Shown: positions 1 to 6,468, numbered from the stretch's first letter. The stretch: DNA of 6,550 nucleotides from JAWHQP01 sp032586195 (GCA_032586195.1 JAWHQP010000028.1:1-6550), one strand, 5' to 3'. Program-made: numbers and translations. Notes: generated by a model not told the origin, from the letters alone.

Positions 1-1116
1 GGTGGTGTTGAGGGCAATGAAGCAACGATTAAAGATACATCAACTACGCCGAATGTCTCAGTTGATGCCCCAATTATCACCCCGAGCAACACAGATGGTT
101 CAGTAACTGTCACCCCGGGTGCGGACAACACCAGAGTAATAGCGACCATTACAGATGAAGATGATCAAGCGAAATCAATCACTGCGATCAAGCAAGCCGA
201 TGACACTTGGAAATTGACAGATCCAAGCAACACAGGCGCCACCATTGATAAACAAACAGGTGTGATTACCATTCCGCAAGACAGCGTAAAAGATAATTCG
301 CCAGTGAATGCAACGGGTATTAGTAAAAAAGGTAATATGGCTGACACTACAGGCACCGCCGGTACAGACAGTAAAAATGCACGTGTTGATGACACTGATT
401 CTGATAATGACGGTAAGAACGATGGTGTTGTGACTACGAAATCCGTAAATGAAGGTGGAAACTTAATTACCGATGTTCGTTTAAATAACAACAACGGCAA
501 TGATGCCTTAACCATTAAACGCGAAGGTTCAGCAGACGATGCGGACTTCGGCAAATCAACTTATACCGCCTACGATAAAGACGGAAAAGAGATTGCTGGT
601 GGCGTAGTAGATAATGGTGACGGCACATTAAAAGTATTGCCAGGTGTAACTCATTTCAAAATCACCGCTCCGATTGTTGAAGACAACAAAACCGAAGGTG
701 AAGAAAAAGTTAAATACATTATCGGCGGTGTAGAAGGCAACGAAGCGACCATTAACGATACTTCAACCACGCCAAATACCGATACCACAGCGGACAAACC
801 AACCGTAACGCCAAGCGATAAAGACGGTTCGGTTACCATCACTCCAGGGGCAGATAATGAAAAAATGGTCATTACCTTTACTGGCGAAGATGACAAACAA
901 AACACCATCACGCTGACTAAACAAACAGATGGAACTTGGATATTAACTGACCCAAATAAAACGGGGGCAACTTTTGCTGATCCGGCAAAAGGTATTGTCT
1001 TGATTCCACAAAATAGTGCGAAAGACGGCTCAGAAGTGACCGCCAGAGGTACGGACGACAAAGGTAATGAAGCAACTGGAACAGGCACAGCGGGTGAAGA
1101 TCCAAAAGCCGAAACA
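1..1116 (+). repeat. A-B module series: B tail, A1, B1, A2
   Basis: This part of the adhesin has a 723-bp (241-residue) period: GGVEGNEATI begins at 1 and recurs at 724. A1 (61-390) and A2 (766-1116) are Ig-like modules with the landmarks DGSVT.TPGADN, a Thr-Trp (DDTW or DGTW) and DP.(N/K)TGAT, and both end in a Gly/Thr-rich linker. B1 (391-765) opens with an acidic DxDSDNDG stretch and then a roughly 115-residue domain with DEGGN-like, STYTAYDKDG and VEDNKTEGEE landmarks. B1 matches B2 (4141-4515) with no length change. Modules A and C are recognisably related. I do not assign a specific named domain family; Ig-like is inferred from beta-strand-like patterning and adhesin context. Confidence 0.75.
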
Positions 1117-4100
1117 CCAACTGCCGAGCTTACAACCAAAGACGGCAACCAAACAGGCGGCGTAACCATCACACCAAAAGCCAGCAATACAGGTATGACA
1201 GTGACTTACACCGATGAAGCCGGTCAAAAACAAACTATCACCGCGACCAAAGGCGTAGACGGCACTTGGACATTGGATAAAACGCCAAACGGCGCAAGCA
1301 TAGATCTAAAAACAGGTGTCATCACCTTAACATCAGATGCCGTGAAAGATGGCAGCGATGTGGTAGCCAAAGGACAAGAACTTGGCAAAGAATTATCAGG
1401 TGAAGCAAAAGTCACCACACCAGCTTATGATGACTTTGACGGAGACGGCAAACCAGATCACGACACCGATTCAAGCGTTGTCCCAAGTGATAAAGAGCTG
1501 GATACCGATGATGACAATGACGGTGTAAACAACGCTGACGAAAAAGCCAACAACACGAATCCGAAAAATGAAGACAGTGACGGTAACGGTACCAAAGACG
1601 GCGATGAAGACAGTGATAACGATGGAATTAAAGACAGTGATGAGTCTGACGATACCAGCGACAAAATCACAGACAAAGACGGTGACGGTGTTGCAGACTT
1701 AAAAGATCCGGCGGAATTGACTGTTGATCTTGCAAACAACATCACGCACGAAAATGTTGCGAAAGCACCAATTACAGGTACAAGTAACCAACTGCCTGCA
1801 AACACTGAAATTACCATCACCTTAATGGATAAAAATGGTAAAGAAGTGGTTGTTACAGCGAAAACTGATGACAAAGGTAATTACAGTACTACAGCTGATC
1901 TATCAGGTTTAGCGGATGGTGAAATCAAAGCAGTTGCGACAGCGAATGACGGCAAAGTGAAAGCAACAGACGGAAGCGCAAATACACTTGATAAGACTGT
2001 TCCGGTAGAAAAAGCCGAGCAACCGACAGCTGAGTTAGCCACCAAAGATGGTAACCCAACAGGTGGCGTAACCATCACACCAAATGCAAGCAACACAGGT
2101 GTTACCGTTACCTACACTGACGAAACGGGTAAAGAACAAACCATCAGCGCAACCAAAGGTACTGACGACAAGTGGAAGTTAGATAACATATCAAACGGCG
2201 CTAGTGTTGATCCTGCAACAGGTAAAATTACCTTAACACCAGATGCAGTGAAAGATGCAAGTGATGTTACTGCGAAAGGTCAAGAAACGGGTAAATCACC
2301 ATCAGATGACGTAATCGTAACCACCCCGGCATATGACGACTTTGACGGCGACGGCAAACCTGACCACGATACTCCAGCGGACAAAGTCCCGGCTGGCACA
2401 GATGTGGATACCGATGATGACAACGACGGTGTAAATAACGCAGACGAAGAAGCCAACGGCAGCGACCCTAAAAACACAGACAGTGACGGCAACGGCACGC
2501 CGGATGGTGAAGAAGACAGCGATGGCGATGGTATTAAAGACGGTGATGAGTCAGATGATAATAGCAACAAAATCACAGACAAAGACGGTGACGGTGTTGC
2601 AGACTTAAAAGATCCGGCGGAATTGACTGTTGATCTTGCAAACAACATCACGCACGAAAATGTTGCGAAAGCACCAATTACAGGTACGAGTAACCAGCTG
2701 CCTGCAAACACTGAAATTACCATCACCTTAATGGATAAAGATGGTAAAGAAGTGGTTGTTACAGCGAAAACTGATGACAAAGGTAATTACAGTACTACAG
2801 CTGATCTATCAGGTTTAGCGGATGGTGAAATCAAAGCAGTTGCGACAGCGAATGACGGCAAAGTGAAAGCAACAGACGGAAGCGCAAATACACTTGATAA
2901 GACTGTTCCGGCAGAAAAAGCCGAGCAGCCGACAGCTGAGTTAGCCACCAAAGATGGTAACCCAACAGGTGGCGTAACCATCACACCAAATGCAAGCAAC
3001 ACAGGTGTTACCGTTACTTACACTGACGAAACGGGTAAAGAACAAACCATCAGCGCAACCAAAGGTACTGACGACAAGTGGACGTTAGATGATACACCAG
3101 ATGGGGTAAGCATTGACCCAAATACAGGTGTGATCACTTTAACTCCAGATGTTGTGCAAGATGACAGTCCAGTGAAAGCAAAAGGGCAAGAGACTGGCAA
3201 AGACTCATCAGATGAAGTAACTGTAACCACTCCAGCGTATGATGACTTTGACGGCGACGGCAAACCGGACCATGACACTGATTCAAGCAAAGTACCGAAT
3301 GGCAAAGAGCTAGATACCGATGACGACAACGACGGTGTAAATAACGCGGACGAAGAAGCCAACGGCAGCGACCCTAAAAACACAGACAGTGACGGCAATG
3401 GTACGCCAGATGGTGAAGAAGATAGTGATGGCGATGGCATTAAAGACAGTGATGAGTCAGATGATAATAGCAACAAAATCACCGACAAAGACGGTGACGG
3501 CGTTGCAGACTTAAAAGATCCTGCCACCTTAACCGTAGATTTGGCGAATACCGTTACATCATATAACGCAACGAATGCGCCGATCACAGGGTCTAGTACC
3601 CAGCTGCCTGCAAATACTGAAATTACCATTACCCTAACGGATAAAGATGGTAAAGAAGTGGTTGTTACAACGAAAACTGATGACAAGGGCAATTACAGCG
3701 CCACGGCTGATCTATCAGGTTTAGCGGACGGCACTATTATCGCTAAAGCCGATGCAAATAACGGCAAAGTCACTGCAACGGACAGCACTCCGAATACGCT
3801 GGATACAATCGCGGATAAGCCAATCATTACCCCATCAACTACTGATGGCTCAGTAACCGTAACCCCAGGGGCGGATAACACAAGTGTGGAAATCACTTTT
3901 ATTGATGAAAGCGATAATGTACAAACTATTGTTACAGAAAAAGGCGCAGATGGCACTTGGACATTGACCGACCTGAACAGTACAGGAGCGACTATTAACG
4001 CAAGTACAGGCGTGGTAACTATTCCGCAAGATAGCGTGAATGACGGCGAGACCGTAACCGCAGCGGGGACGGATGTCCACGACAACAACGCAATCGCTGA

Positions 4101-5901
4101 AGAACCAGCAGGCACAGACAGCAAAAACGCGGGTGTTGATGACTCTGATTCTGATAAAGATGGTATTAACGATGGCATTGTAACGACTAAATCAGTGGAT
4201 GAAGGTGGAAATTTAGTTACCGATGTTCGTTTAGATAACAATAACGGTAATGATAAATTGTCAATCAGCCGTACTGGTTCATCAGATAATGATGACTTCG
4301 GTACATCAACTTATACCGCTTACGATAAAGATGGCAACGAGATTACAGGTGGTGTCGTGGAAAATACCGATGGCACATTAAAAGTACTGTCAGGTGTAAC
4401 CCGTTTCAAAATTACCACTCCTGTTGTTGAAGACAACAAAACTGAAGGTGAAGAAACCGTTAAATACACCATAGATGGCATAGAGGGCAATGAGGCAACG
4501 ATCAACGATACTTCAAAAGATACTCCTGTAAATCTTGTGATTACATTGAAAAATGATACTGTTGGTTCTCACACAACGGGAACTGCATCTGACAACATCA
4601 CCAATGAGCCAACCGTATTAGTTACTGGTACGAGCGGCAAAGAGTGGGAATACTCTACTGATGGAGGTAAACACTGGAAAACGGGCGGTACAGGAGATGG
4701 TTCATTTGAAATGCCAAGTAACAACAATGTGAACGGCGAAGCCAATAACCTGCAAGTACGTTTGAAAGATAGCCCAACAACCGTATCTAATACAATCAAC
4801 GCTACTTACGATAAATTGACAACAGTTGGTTCTATCGTTCCGTTTATTGAAAATGGTGAGTTCGGTCTCAAAATTAGCAATTTAGAGCCAGGTTCATATA
4901 TTTCAGTAACTGGTGCGAATAGCAAGAGTGGGATCGTAGAGGCAGACGGCACATTTACCATTATTTCTCCATTAGAAGAATCTGCTTTCACCAACTCAAA
5001 AGCGGATTACACCATTATCGTTACCGACAAGGCTGGTAATACCGCGACAGACACAACTGGTATGACATTAACGTTAATGCCGAATGTCTATACCGATGGC
5101 AGACCGGCTATTGCTGAAAATAGTCGTGAAGGCGTTATCAATAATTTAGATAATAGTTTGAATAATATTATCTTAGTTGGTAAGACAAGTGGTTATGGCG
5201 ACTTTGGCGGCAATATTCTAGGCGATGTGAATGTCGATACAGGTGCTGGCAATGACACTATTGCAGTCAACACCGTACAGGCTGCAGGTGCCGGTAATCC
5301 AACGACCATTAATATGGGAACAGGCAATGATACATTGATTGTCCATAAATACATTTATTCAAGTGGTTTATCAAAAATCAGTATTGATATGGGTGATGGC
5401 AATGACTTTGTTGATATTGCAGAGTCAGGTGGTAACAGTATCACTTCATTATCAAAAACTGGAGAGATTACAATAAATCTCGGTGCAGGAGATGATGTGA
5501 TTAAACTGGCAGGTAATGTCATTGGACCTAGCACTATTGATGGTGGCGAGGGCTGGGATAAACTGATTTTAGATGGAACAGGGTTTGGTGGATCTCAAAA
5601 ACTCACTTTGGAAAAATTAACTAACTTTGAACAAATAATGTTAAATACCAATAAAGAGCTTGATATTAGTAGCGCAGCTGCCGGCGTACATGGCTCGGGT
5701 AGCAAAACCTTTAACGGTATTACCTATAAAGGACTGTTTATCGAAAGCGAAACCGGCAATGCAACAGTCGATTTAGGTGATGACGGCAAAAATAAAATGA
5801 CCGGCTTTACTCTAACGGCTGATGCTCCAGCTGGCTATACGGGCTACACCGCCGATTCAGGTGTAACTCTGTATATCCAAGACGGTATTACGATTATTTA
5901 A
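1..5901 (+). CDS. Giant repetitive RTX/Ig-like adhesin, C-terminal part (5' end outside window)
   Basis: The frame is open from base 1 and ends at TAA 5899-5901, giving 1966 visible residues; the true start is upstream, and the ATG at 214 is internal to an Ig-like module. Visible order by residue: end of a B module 1-20, A1 21-130, B1 131-255, A2 256-372, three C-D-E super-repeats 373-1269, A3 1270-1380, B2 1381-1505, two unique Ig-like domains 1506-1692, RTX-like tail 1693-1966. The product is rich in Asp, Thr, Gly and Asn, strongly acidic, and I see no cysteine. These traits, with GxGNDx motifs near the C-terminus and no LPXTG or barrel, are known of Gram-negative type I-secreted Bap/Lap-like adhesins. 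Role as a calcium-dependent surface adhesin or biofilm protein is inferred. No stops or frameshifts interrupt the repeats, so the gene looks functional. Family assignment is confident; exact name is not. Confidence 0.93.
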   Translation, partial: GGVEGNEATIKDTSTTPNVSVDAPIITPSNTDGSVTVTPGADNTRVIATITDEDDQAKSITAIKQADDTWKLTDPSNTGATIDKQTGVITIPQDSVKDNSPVNATGISKKGNMADTTGTAGTDSKNARVDDTDSDNDGKNDGVVTTKSVNEGGNLITDVRLNNNNGNDALTIKREGSADDADFGKSTYTAYDKDGKEIAGGVVDNGDGTLKVLPGVTHFKITAPIVEDNKTEGEEKVKYIIGGVEGNEATINDTSTTPNTDTTADKPTVTPSDKDGSVTITPGADNEKMVITFTGEDDKQNTITLTKQTDGTWILTDPNKTGATFADPAKGIVLIPQNSAKDGSEVTARGTDDKGNEATGTGTAGEDPKAETPTAELTTKDGNQTGGVTITPKASNTGMTVTYTDEAGQKQTITATKGVDGTWTLDKTPNGASIDLKTGVITLTSDAVKDGSDVVAKGQELGKELSGEAKVTTPAYDDFDGDGKPDHDTDSSVVPSDKELDTDDDNDGVNNADEKANNTNPKNEDSDGNGTKDGDEDSDNDGIKDSDESDDTSDKITDKDGDGVADLKDPAELTVDLANNITHENVAKAPITGTSNQLPANTEITITLMDKNGKEVVVTAKTDDKGNYSTTADLSGLADGEIKAVATANDGKVKATDGSANTLDKTVPVEKAEQPTAELATKDGNPTGGVTITPNASNTGVTVTYTDETGKEQTISATKGTDDKWKLDNISNGASVDPATGKITLTPDAVKDASDVTAKGQETGKSPSDDVIVTTPAYDDFDGDGKPDHDTPADKVPAGTDVDTDDDNDGVNNADEEANGSDPKNTDSDGNGTPDGEEDSDGDGIKDGDESDDNSNKITDKDGDGVADLKDPAELTVDLANNITHENVAKAPITGTSNQLPANTEITITLMDKDGKEVVVTAKTDDKGNYSTTADLSGLADGEIKAVATANDGKVKATDGSANTLDKTVPAEKAEQPTAELATKDGNPTGGVTITPNASNTGVTVTYTDETGKEQTISATKGTDDKWTLDDTPDGVSIDPNTGVITLTPDVVQDDSPVKAKGQETGKDSSDEVTVTTPAYDDFDGDGKPDHDTDSSKVPNGKELDTDDDNDGVNNADEEANGSDPKNTDSDGNGTPDGEEDSDGDGIKDSDESDDNSNKITDKDGDGVADLKDPATLTVDLANTVTSYNATNAPITGSSTQLPANTEITITLTDKDGKEVVVTTKTDDKGNYSATADLSGLADGTIIAKADANNGKVTATDSTPNTLDTIADKPIITPSTTDGSVTVTPGADNTSVEITFIDESDNVQTIVTEKGADGTWTLTDLNSTGATINASTGVVTIPQDSVNDGETVTAAGTDVHDNNAIAEEPAGTDSKNAGVDDSDSDKDGINDGIVTTKSVDEGGNLVTDVRLDNNNGNDKLSISRTGSSDNDDFGTSTYTAYDKDGNEITGGVVENTDGTLKVLSGVTRFKITTPVVEDNKTEGEETVKYTIDGIEGNEATINDTSKDTPVNLVITLKNDTVGSHTTGTASDNITNEPTVLVTGTSGKEWEYSTDGGKHWKTGGTGDGSFEMPSNNNVNGEANNLQVRLKDSPTTVSNTINATYDKLTTVGSIVPFIENGEFGLKISNLEPGSYISVTGANSKSGIVEADGTFTIISPLEESAFTNSKADYTIIVTDKAGNTATDTTGMTLTLMPNVYTDGRPAIAENSREGVINNLDNSLNNIILVGKTSGYGDFGGNILGDVNVDTGAGNDTIAVNTVQAAGAGNPTTINMGTGNDTLIVHKYIYSSGLSKISIDMGDGNDFVDIAESGGNSITSLSKTGEITINLGAGDDVIKLAGNVIGPSTIDGGEGWDKLILDGTGFGGSQKLTLEKLTNFEQIMLNTNKELDISSAAAGVHGSGSKTFNGITYKGLFIESETGNATVDLGDDGKNKMTGFTLTADAPAGYTGYTADSGVTLYIQDGITII
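1117..2022 (+). repeat. C-D-E super-repeat 1 (906 bp, 302 aa)
   Basis: The unit has three parts. C1 (1117-1428) is an Ig-like module with TAELTTKDG, GGVTITP, VTYTDE, DGTWTLD and TGVITLT landmarks. D1 (1429-1716) is an acidic TSP3-like calcium-loop block. E1 (1717-2022) is a Bap-type Ig-like module with LTVDLAN, APITGTS, ITITLMD and KGNYSTTADLSGLADG. This is the most diverged copy in its C and D parts; for example D1 reads EKANNTNPKNEDSDG where D2 and D3 both read EEANGSDPKNTDSDG. Its E1 part is nearly identical in DNA to E2. Confidence 0.85.
1429..1716 (+). other. TSP3/EF-hand-like calcium-loop block D1
   Basis: Five 12-residue loops of the DxDxDG....D/E type can be read in order: DFDGDGKPDHDT, DDDNDGVNNADE, DSDGNGTKDGDE, DSDNDGIKDSDE and DKDGDGVADLKD. 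Oxygen-bearing residues at loop positions 1, 3, 5 and usually 12, with Gly at 6, are what thrombospondin type 3 and dockerin/EF-hand loops use to bind calcium. Calcium binding here is inferred from this pattern. The block lies between two Ig-like modules, where it could act as a calcium-rigidified linker. Confidence 0.8.
1661..2176 (+). repeat. Near-identical 516-bp direct repeat, copy 1
   Basis: Aligned by eye with 2567-3082, this block differs at only six positions: 1782, 1791, 1834, 2006, 2022 and 2112, about 98.8% identity. Four changes are silent; 1834 gives Asn to Asp and 2006 gives Val to Ala in copy 2. The block starts inside the end of D1, covers all of E1 and ends inside C2, so its edges do not follow module boundaries. 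This suggests a recombination tract rather than selection on a domain. Confidence 0.92.
2023..2928 (+). repeat. C-D-E super-repeat 2 (906 bp, 302 aa)
   Basis: This is the second tandem copy with exactly the same length: C2 2023-2334, D2 2335-2622, E2 2623-2928. Its D part resembles super-repeat 3 (10 differences in 174 bases between 2407-2580 and 3313-3486), whereas its E part resembles super-repeat 1 almost perfectly. The linker between D loops 1 and 2 (TPADKVPAGTDV) is private to this copy; copies 1 and 3 have DSS.VP..KEL there. The copy is thus a mosaic of its neighbours. Confidence 0.88.
2335..2622 (+). other. TSP3/EF-hand-like calcium-loop block D2
   Basis: Five loops occur in the same order and spacing as in D1. 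Loop 3 is DSDGNGTPDGEE and loop 4 is DSDGDGIKDGDE. The block is even more acidic than D1 because a Lys in the loop 2-3 region is replaced (EEANGSDP instead of EKANNTNP). The loop-forming residues are all intact, so I expect it to bind calcium like its sister blocks. Confidence 0.8.
2567..3082 (+). repeat. Near-identical 516-bp direct repeat, copy 2
   Basis: This is the partner of 1661-2176, offset by exactly 906 bases. It covers the end of D2, all of E2 and the first half of C3. Beyond 3082 the two copies diverge abruptly (TGGACGTTAGATGAT against TGGAAGTTAGATAAC, then little match). Recombination between these copies would remove or add one whole 302-residue unit in frame. Confidence 0.92.
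2929..3807 (+). repeat. C-D-E super-repeat 3 (terminal copy)
   Basis: This is the third tandem copy: C3 2929-3240, D3 3241-3528, E3 3529-3807. C3 is nearly identical to C2 up to about 3082, then diverges to DDTPDGVSIDPNTG and a distinct second half. E3 is the most diverged E module (TVTSYNATNAPITGSSTQ in place of NITHENVAKAPITGTSNQ). It lacks the KTVPAEKAEQ linker, passing instead directly into A3 through NTLDTIADKP. Divergence of the terminal copy at the array edge is usual for arrays homogenised internally. Confidence 0.85.
3241..3528 (+). other. TSP3/EF-hand-like calcium-loop block D3
   Basis: Five intact loops are present. Loop 4 reads DSDGDGIKDSDE, and loop 5 (DKDGDGVADLKD) is invariant in all three copies. 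The block is followed by ATLTVDLAN rather than AELTVDLAN, marking the change into the diverged E3 module. Most DNA differences from D2 are at third codon positions, so the protein is held constant. Confidence 0.8.
3808..4515 (+). repeat. A3-B2 modules resuming the A-B series
   Basis: A3 (3808-4140) repeats the Ig-like A landmarks DGSVTVTPGADN, DGTWTLTD and TGATINASTGVVTIPQDSV. B2 (4141-4515) matches B1 with no length change, including DEGGNLVTDVRLDNNNGND, TSTYTAYDKDG and VEDNKTEGEE, and ends with EGNEATINDTS. Corresponding points of B1 and B2 are 3750 bases apart. DNA identity between B1 and B2 is visibly lower than among the C-D-E copies, so these are older duplicates. Confidence 0.75.
4516..5076 (+). 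other. Two non-repeated Ig-like domains before the RTX tail
   Basis: The first domain (4528-4818) has the Bap-type pattern VNLVITLKNDTVGSH, DNITNEPTVLVTGT, WEYSTDGGKHWKTG and NNLQVRLKDSPTTVSN, recalling the repeat found in many Gram-negative biofilm adhesins (ends of strands plus a W.YS.DGG..W motif). The second (4819-5076) reads as a shorter beta-rich domain with LEPGSYISVTGAN, GTFTI and YTIIVTDKAGNTATDT, the last being a common C-terminal strand of bacterial Ig-like domains. Neither is repeated in the window. They probably form the membrane-distal or secretion-proximal end of the stalk; that position is inferred. Confidence 0.7.
5077..5898 (+). other. RTX-like C-terminal domain, putative type I secretion signal region
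   Basis: Five GxG(N/D/W)D motifs begin at 5242 (GAGNDTIA), 5317 (GTGNDTLI), 5392 (GDGNDFVD), 5482 (GAGDDVIK) and 5542 (GEGWDKLI). Each is preceded by a short strand such as V-D-T or I-N-M. These are RTX-type calcium motifs, but they are spaced 25, 25, 30 and 20 residues apart rather than in tandem nonapeptides. A later stretch with LTNFEQIMLNTN resembles the region after RTX motifs in other large adhesins. The chain ends in a hydrophobic strand, VTLYIQDGITII. An uncleaved C-terminal type I secretion signal is expected in this family and inferred here. Confidence 0.75.
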
Positions 5902-5914
5902 TCCTGGTGTAAAC

Positions 5915-5942
5915 AACCCTCCTACGGCAGTAGGAGGGTTTT
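5915..5942 (+). terminator. Rho-independent terminator of the adhesin gene
   Basis: An 11-bp perfect stem (AACCCTCCTAC at 5915-5925 with GTAGGAGGGTT at 5930-5940) closes a GGCA tetraloop and runs into a short T tract (5939-5942). It lies 13 bases after the stop codon. The short T run is the only weak element. It should end the adhesin transcript, so the next gene probably has its own promoter. Confidence 0.9.
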
Positions 5943-6244
5943 CTCCGATATTATACGGCGTGGTCGATTGGGCAAATTCTGTAATCATATGAAATACAAG
6001 GTTTAAACGTTAGATAACGGCTTGCGCCTAGATTGACGATCTTAGATTTGTAATAAGTGCCGCATAATTCCGCTTTTTGTATTAGTTTAAAACGGTGTTA
6101 AATATTGTTTTCTCGTAAGACTATTGCGGAATGATTTTAGAAAAAACGGACGAAATAAAAAATGCAGTGAATTTTCACTATATGTAGTCCTTGTTCAAAA
6201 TTTAAGGGTAGGGGATAACTTGTTGCCCATCATTGAAAGACCTT

Positions 6245-6289
6245 GATTAAACGGTGAGTAAAAATTTACTCACGGGAAATCGTTTAGTT
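6245..6289. promoter_or_regulatory. Long dyad, possible operator or hairpin
   Basis: A perfect 9-bp inverted repeat, GTGAGTAAA (6254-6262) and TTTACTCAC (6265-6273), is separated by only AA. An outer pairing, TAAACG (6248-6253) with CGTTTA (6281-6286), is displaced by a one-sided 7-base insertion. There is no T tract on either strand long enough for a good terminator. The near-continuous symmetry suits a dimeric regulator binding site at least as well as an RNA hairpin. The regulator is unknown. Confidence 0.5.
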
Positions 6290-6332
6290 TATGTAATTTG
6301 CGCAACAGATATACATAATGCCGAAAATGTCA

Positions 6333-6341
6333 ACCGCACTT
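6333..6341 (-). other. DNA uptake signal sequence (Haemophilus type)
   Basis: ACCGCACTT is the exact complement of the 9-base uptake signal core AAGTGCGGT used by Haemophilus, Aggregatibacter and Pasteurella for DNA recognition during natural transformation. On the - strand it is followed by TGACATTTTC, consistent with the AT-rich flank of the extended signal. A degenerate second core, TTCGCACTT, overlaps it at 6340-6348. Confidence 0.85.
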
Positions 6342-6380
6342 CGCACTTTATATTAACGGTATAAAGAGCTGCCTGCAAAA

Positions 6381-6468
6381 CACCAAAAATTAGCACCGCA
6401 CTTTGGTGGTGATAAAGGATAAAACCACCTTAGGTTGGTAAAAACATAAAACAAAGGTGGCAAAGTGC
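6381..6468 (+). promoter_or_regulatory. Cluster of competing inverted repeats in the leader of the next gene
   Basis: Perfect pairings visible are CACCAAA (6381-6387) with TTTGGTG (6402-6408); GGTGGT (6405-6410) with ACCACC (6424-6429); CCACCTT (6425-6431) with AAGGTGG (6454-6460); and GCACTTTG (6398-6405) with CAAAGTGC (6461-6468). Several share bases and cannot form together, so two alternative folds exist. The last pair joins an exact uptake core to a degenerate inverted one; inverted uptake signals are known to form hairpins in this family. A regulatory role is inferred only. Confidence 0.4.
6395..6403 (-). other. DNA uptake signal sequence (Haemophilus type)
   Basis: A second exact ACCGCACTT lies 62 bases downstream of the first in the same orientation. 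On the - strand its core is followed by GCTAATTTTTGG, a good match to the AT-rich extension of the full signal. It also forms part of the inverted repeats ahead of the gene at 6501. Confidence 0.88.

Noticed and set aside
214..216. ATG at 214 as the start of the adhesin gene
   Set aside because: The frame is open to base 1, and the residues before 214 continue an Ig-like module matching A2 and A3, so the gene begins upstream.
1117..3807. Repeat array as a CRISPR or mobile element
   Set aside because: Repeats are 906 bp, in frame and protein coding, with no spacers, terminal inverted repeats or transposase.
165..4994. Many long - strand open frames antisense to the adhesin, up to 224 codons (3018-3692)
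   Set aside because: They repeat with the same period as the sense modules, are nearly all in one antisense frame, and give low-complexity Ser/Val/Leu/Pro protein. They are by-products of the Asp/Thr/Gly codon composition of the sense gene.
6131..6187. 18-codon frame starting ATGATTTTAGAA
   Set aside because: Too short, no spaced ribosome site, no recognisable product and overlapped by a short palindrome.
6191..6219. Promoter-like pair TTGTTC and GATAAC with a 17-base gap
   Set aside because: Only a partial match to both hexamers; too weak to annotate without a transcription start.
6318..6356. 12-codon frame over the first uptake signal
   Set aside because: The frame is explained by the uptake signal sequence and lacks a ribosome site.
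6087..6360. Recurring TTAA(A)ACGGT motif at 6087, 6247 and 6353
   Set aside because: Copies differ in length and spacing and the motif is AT-rich; not distinguishable from chance here.
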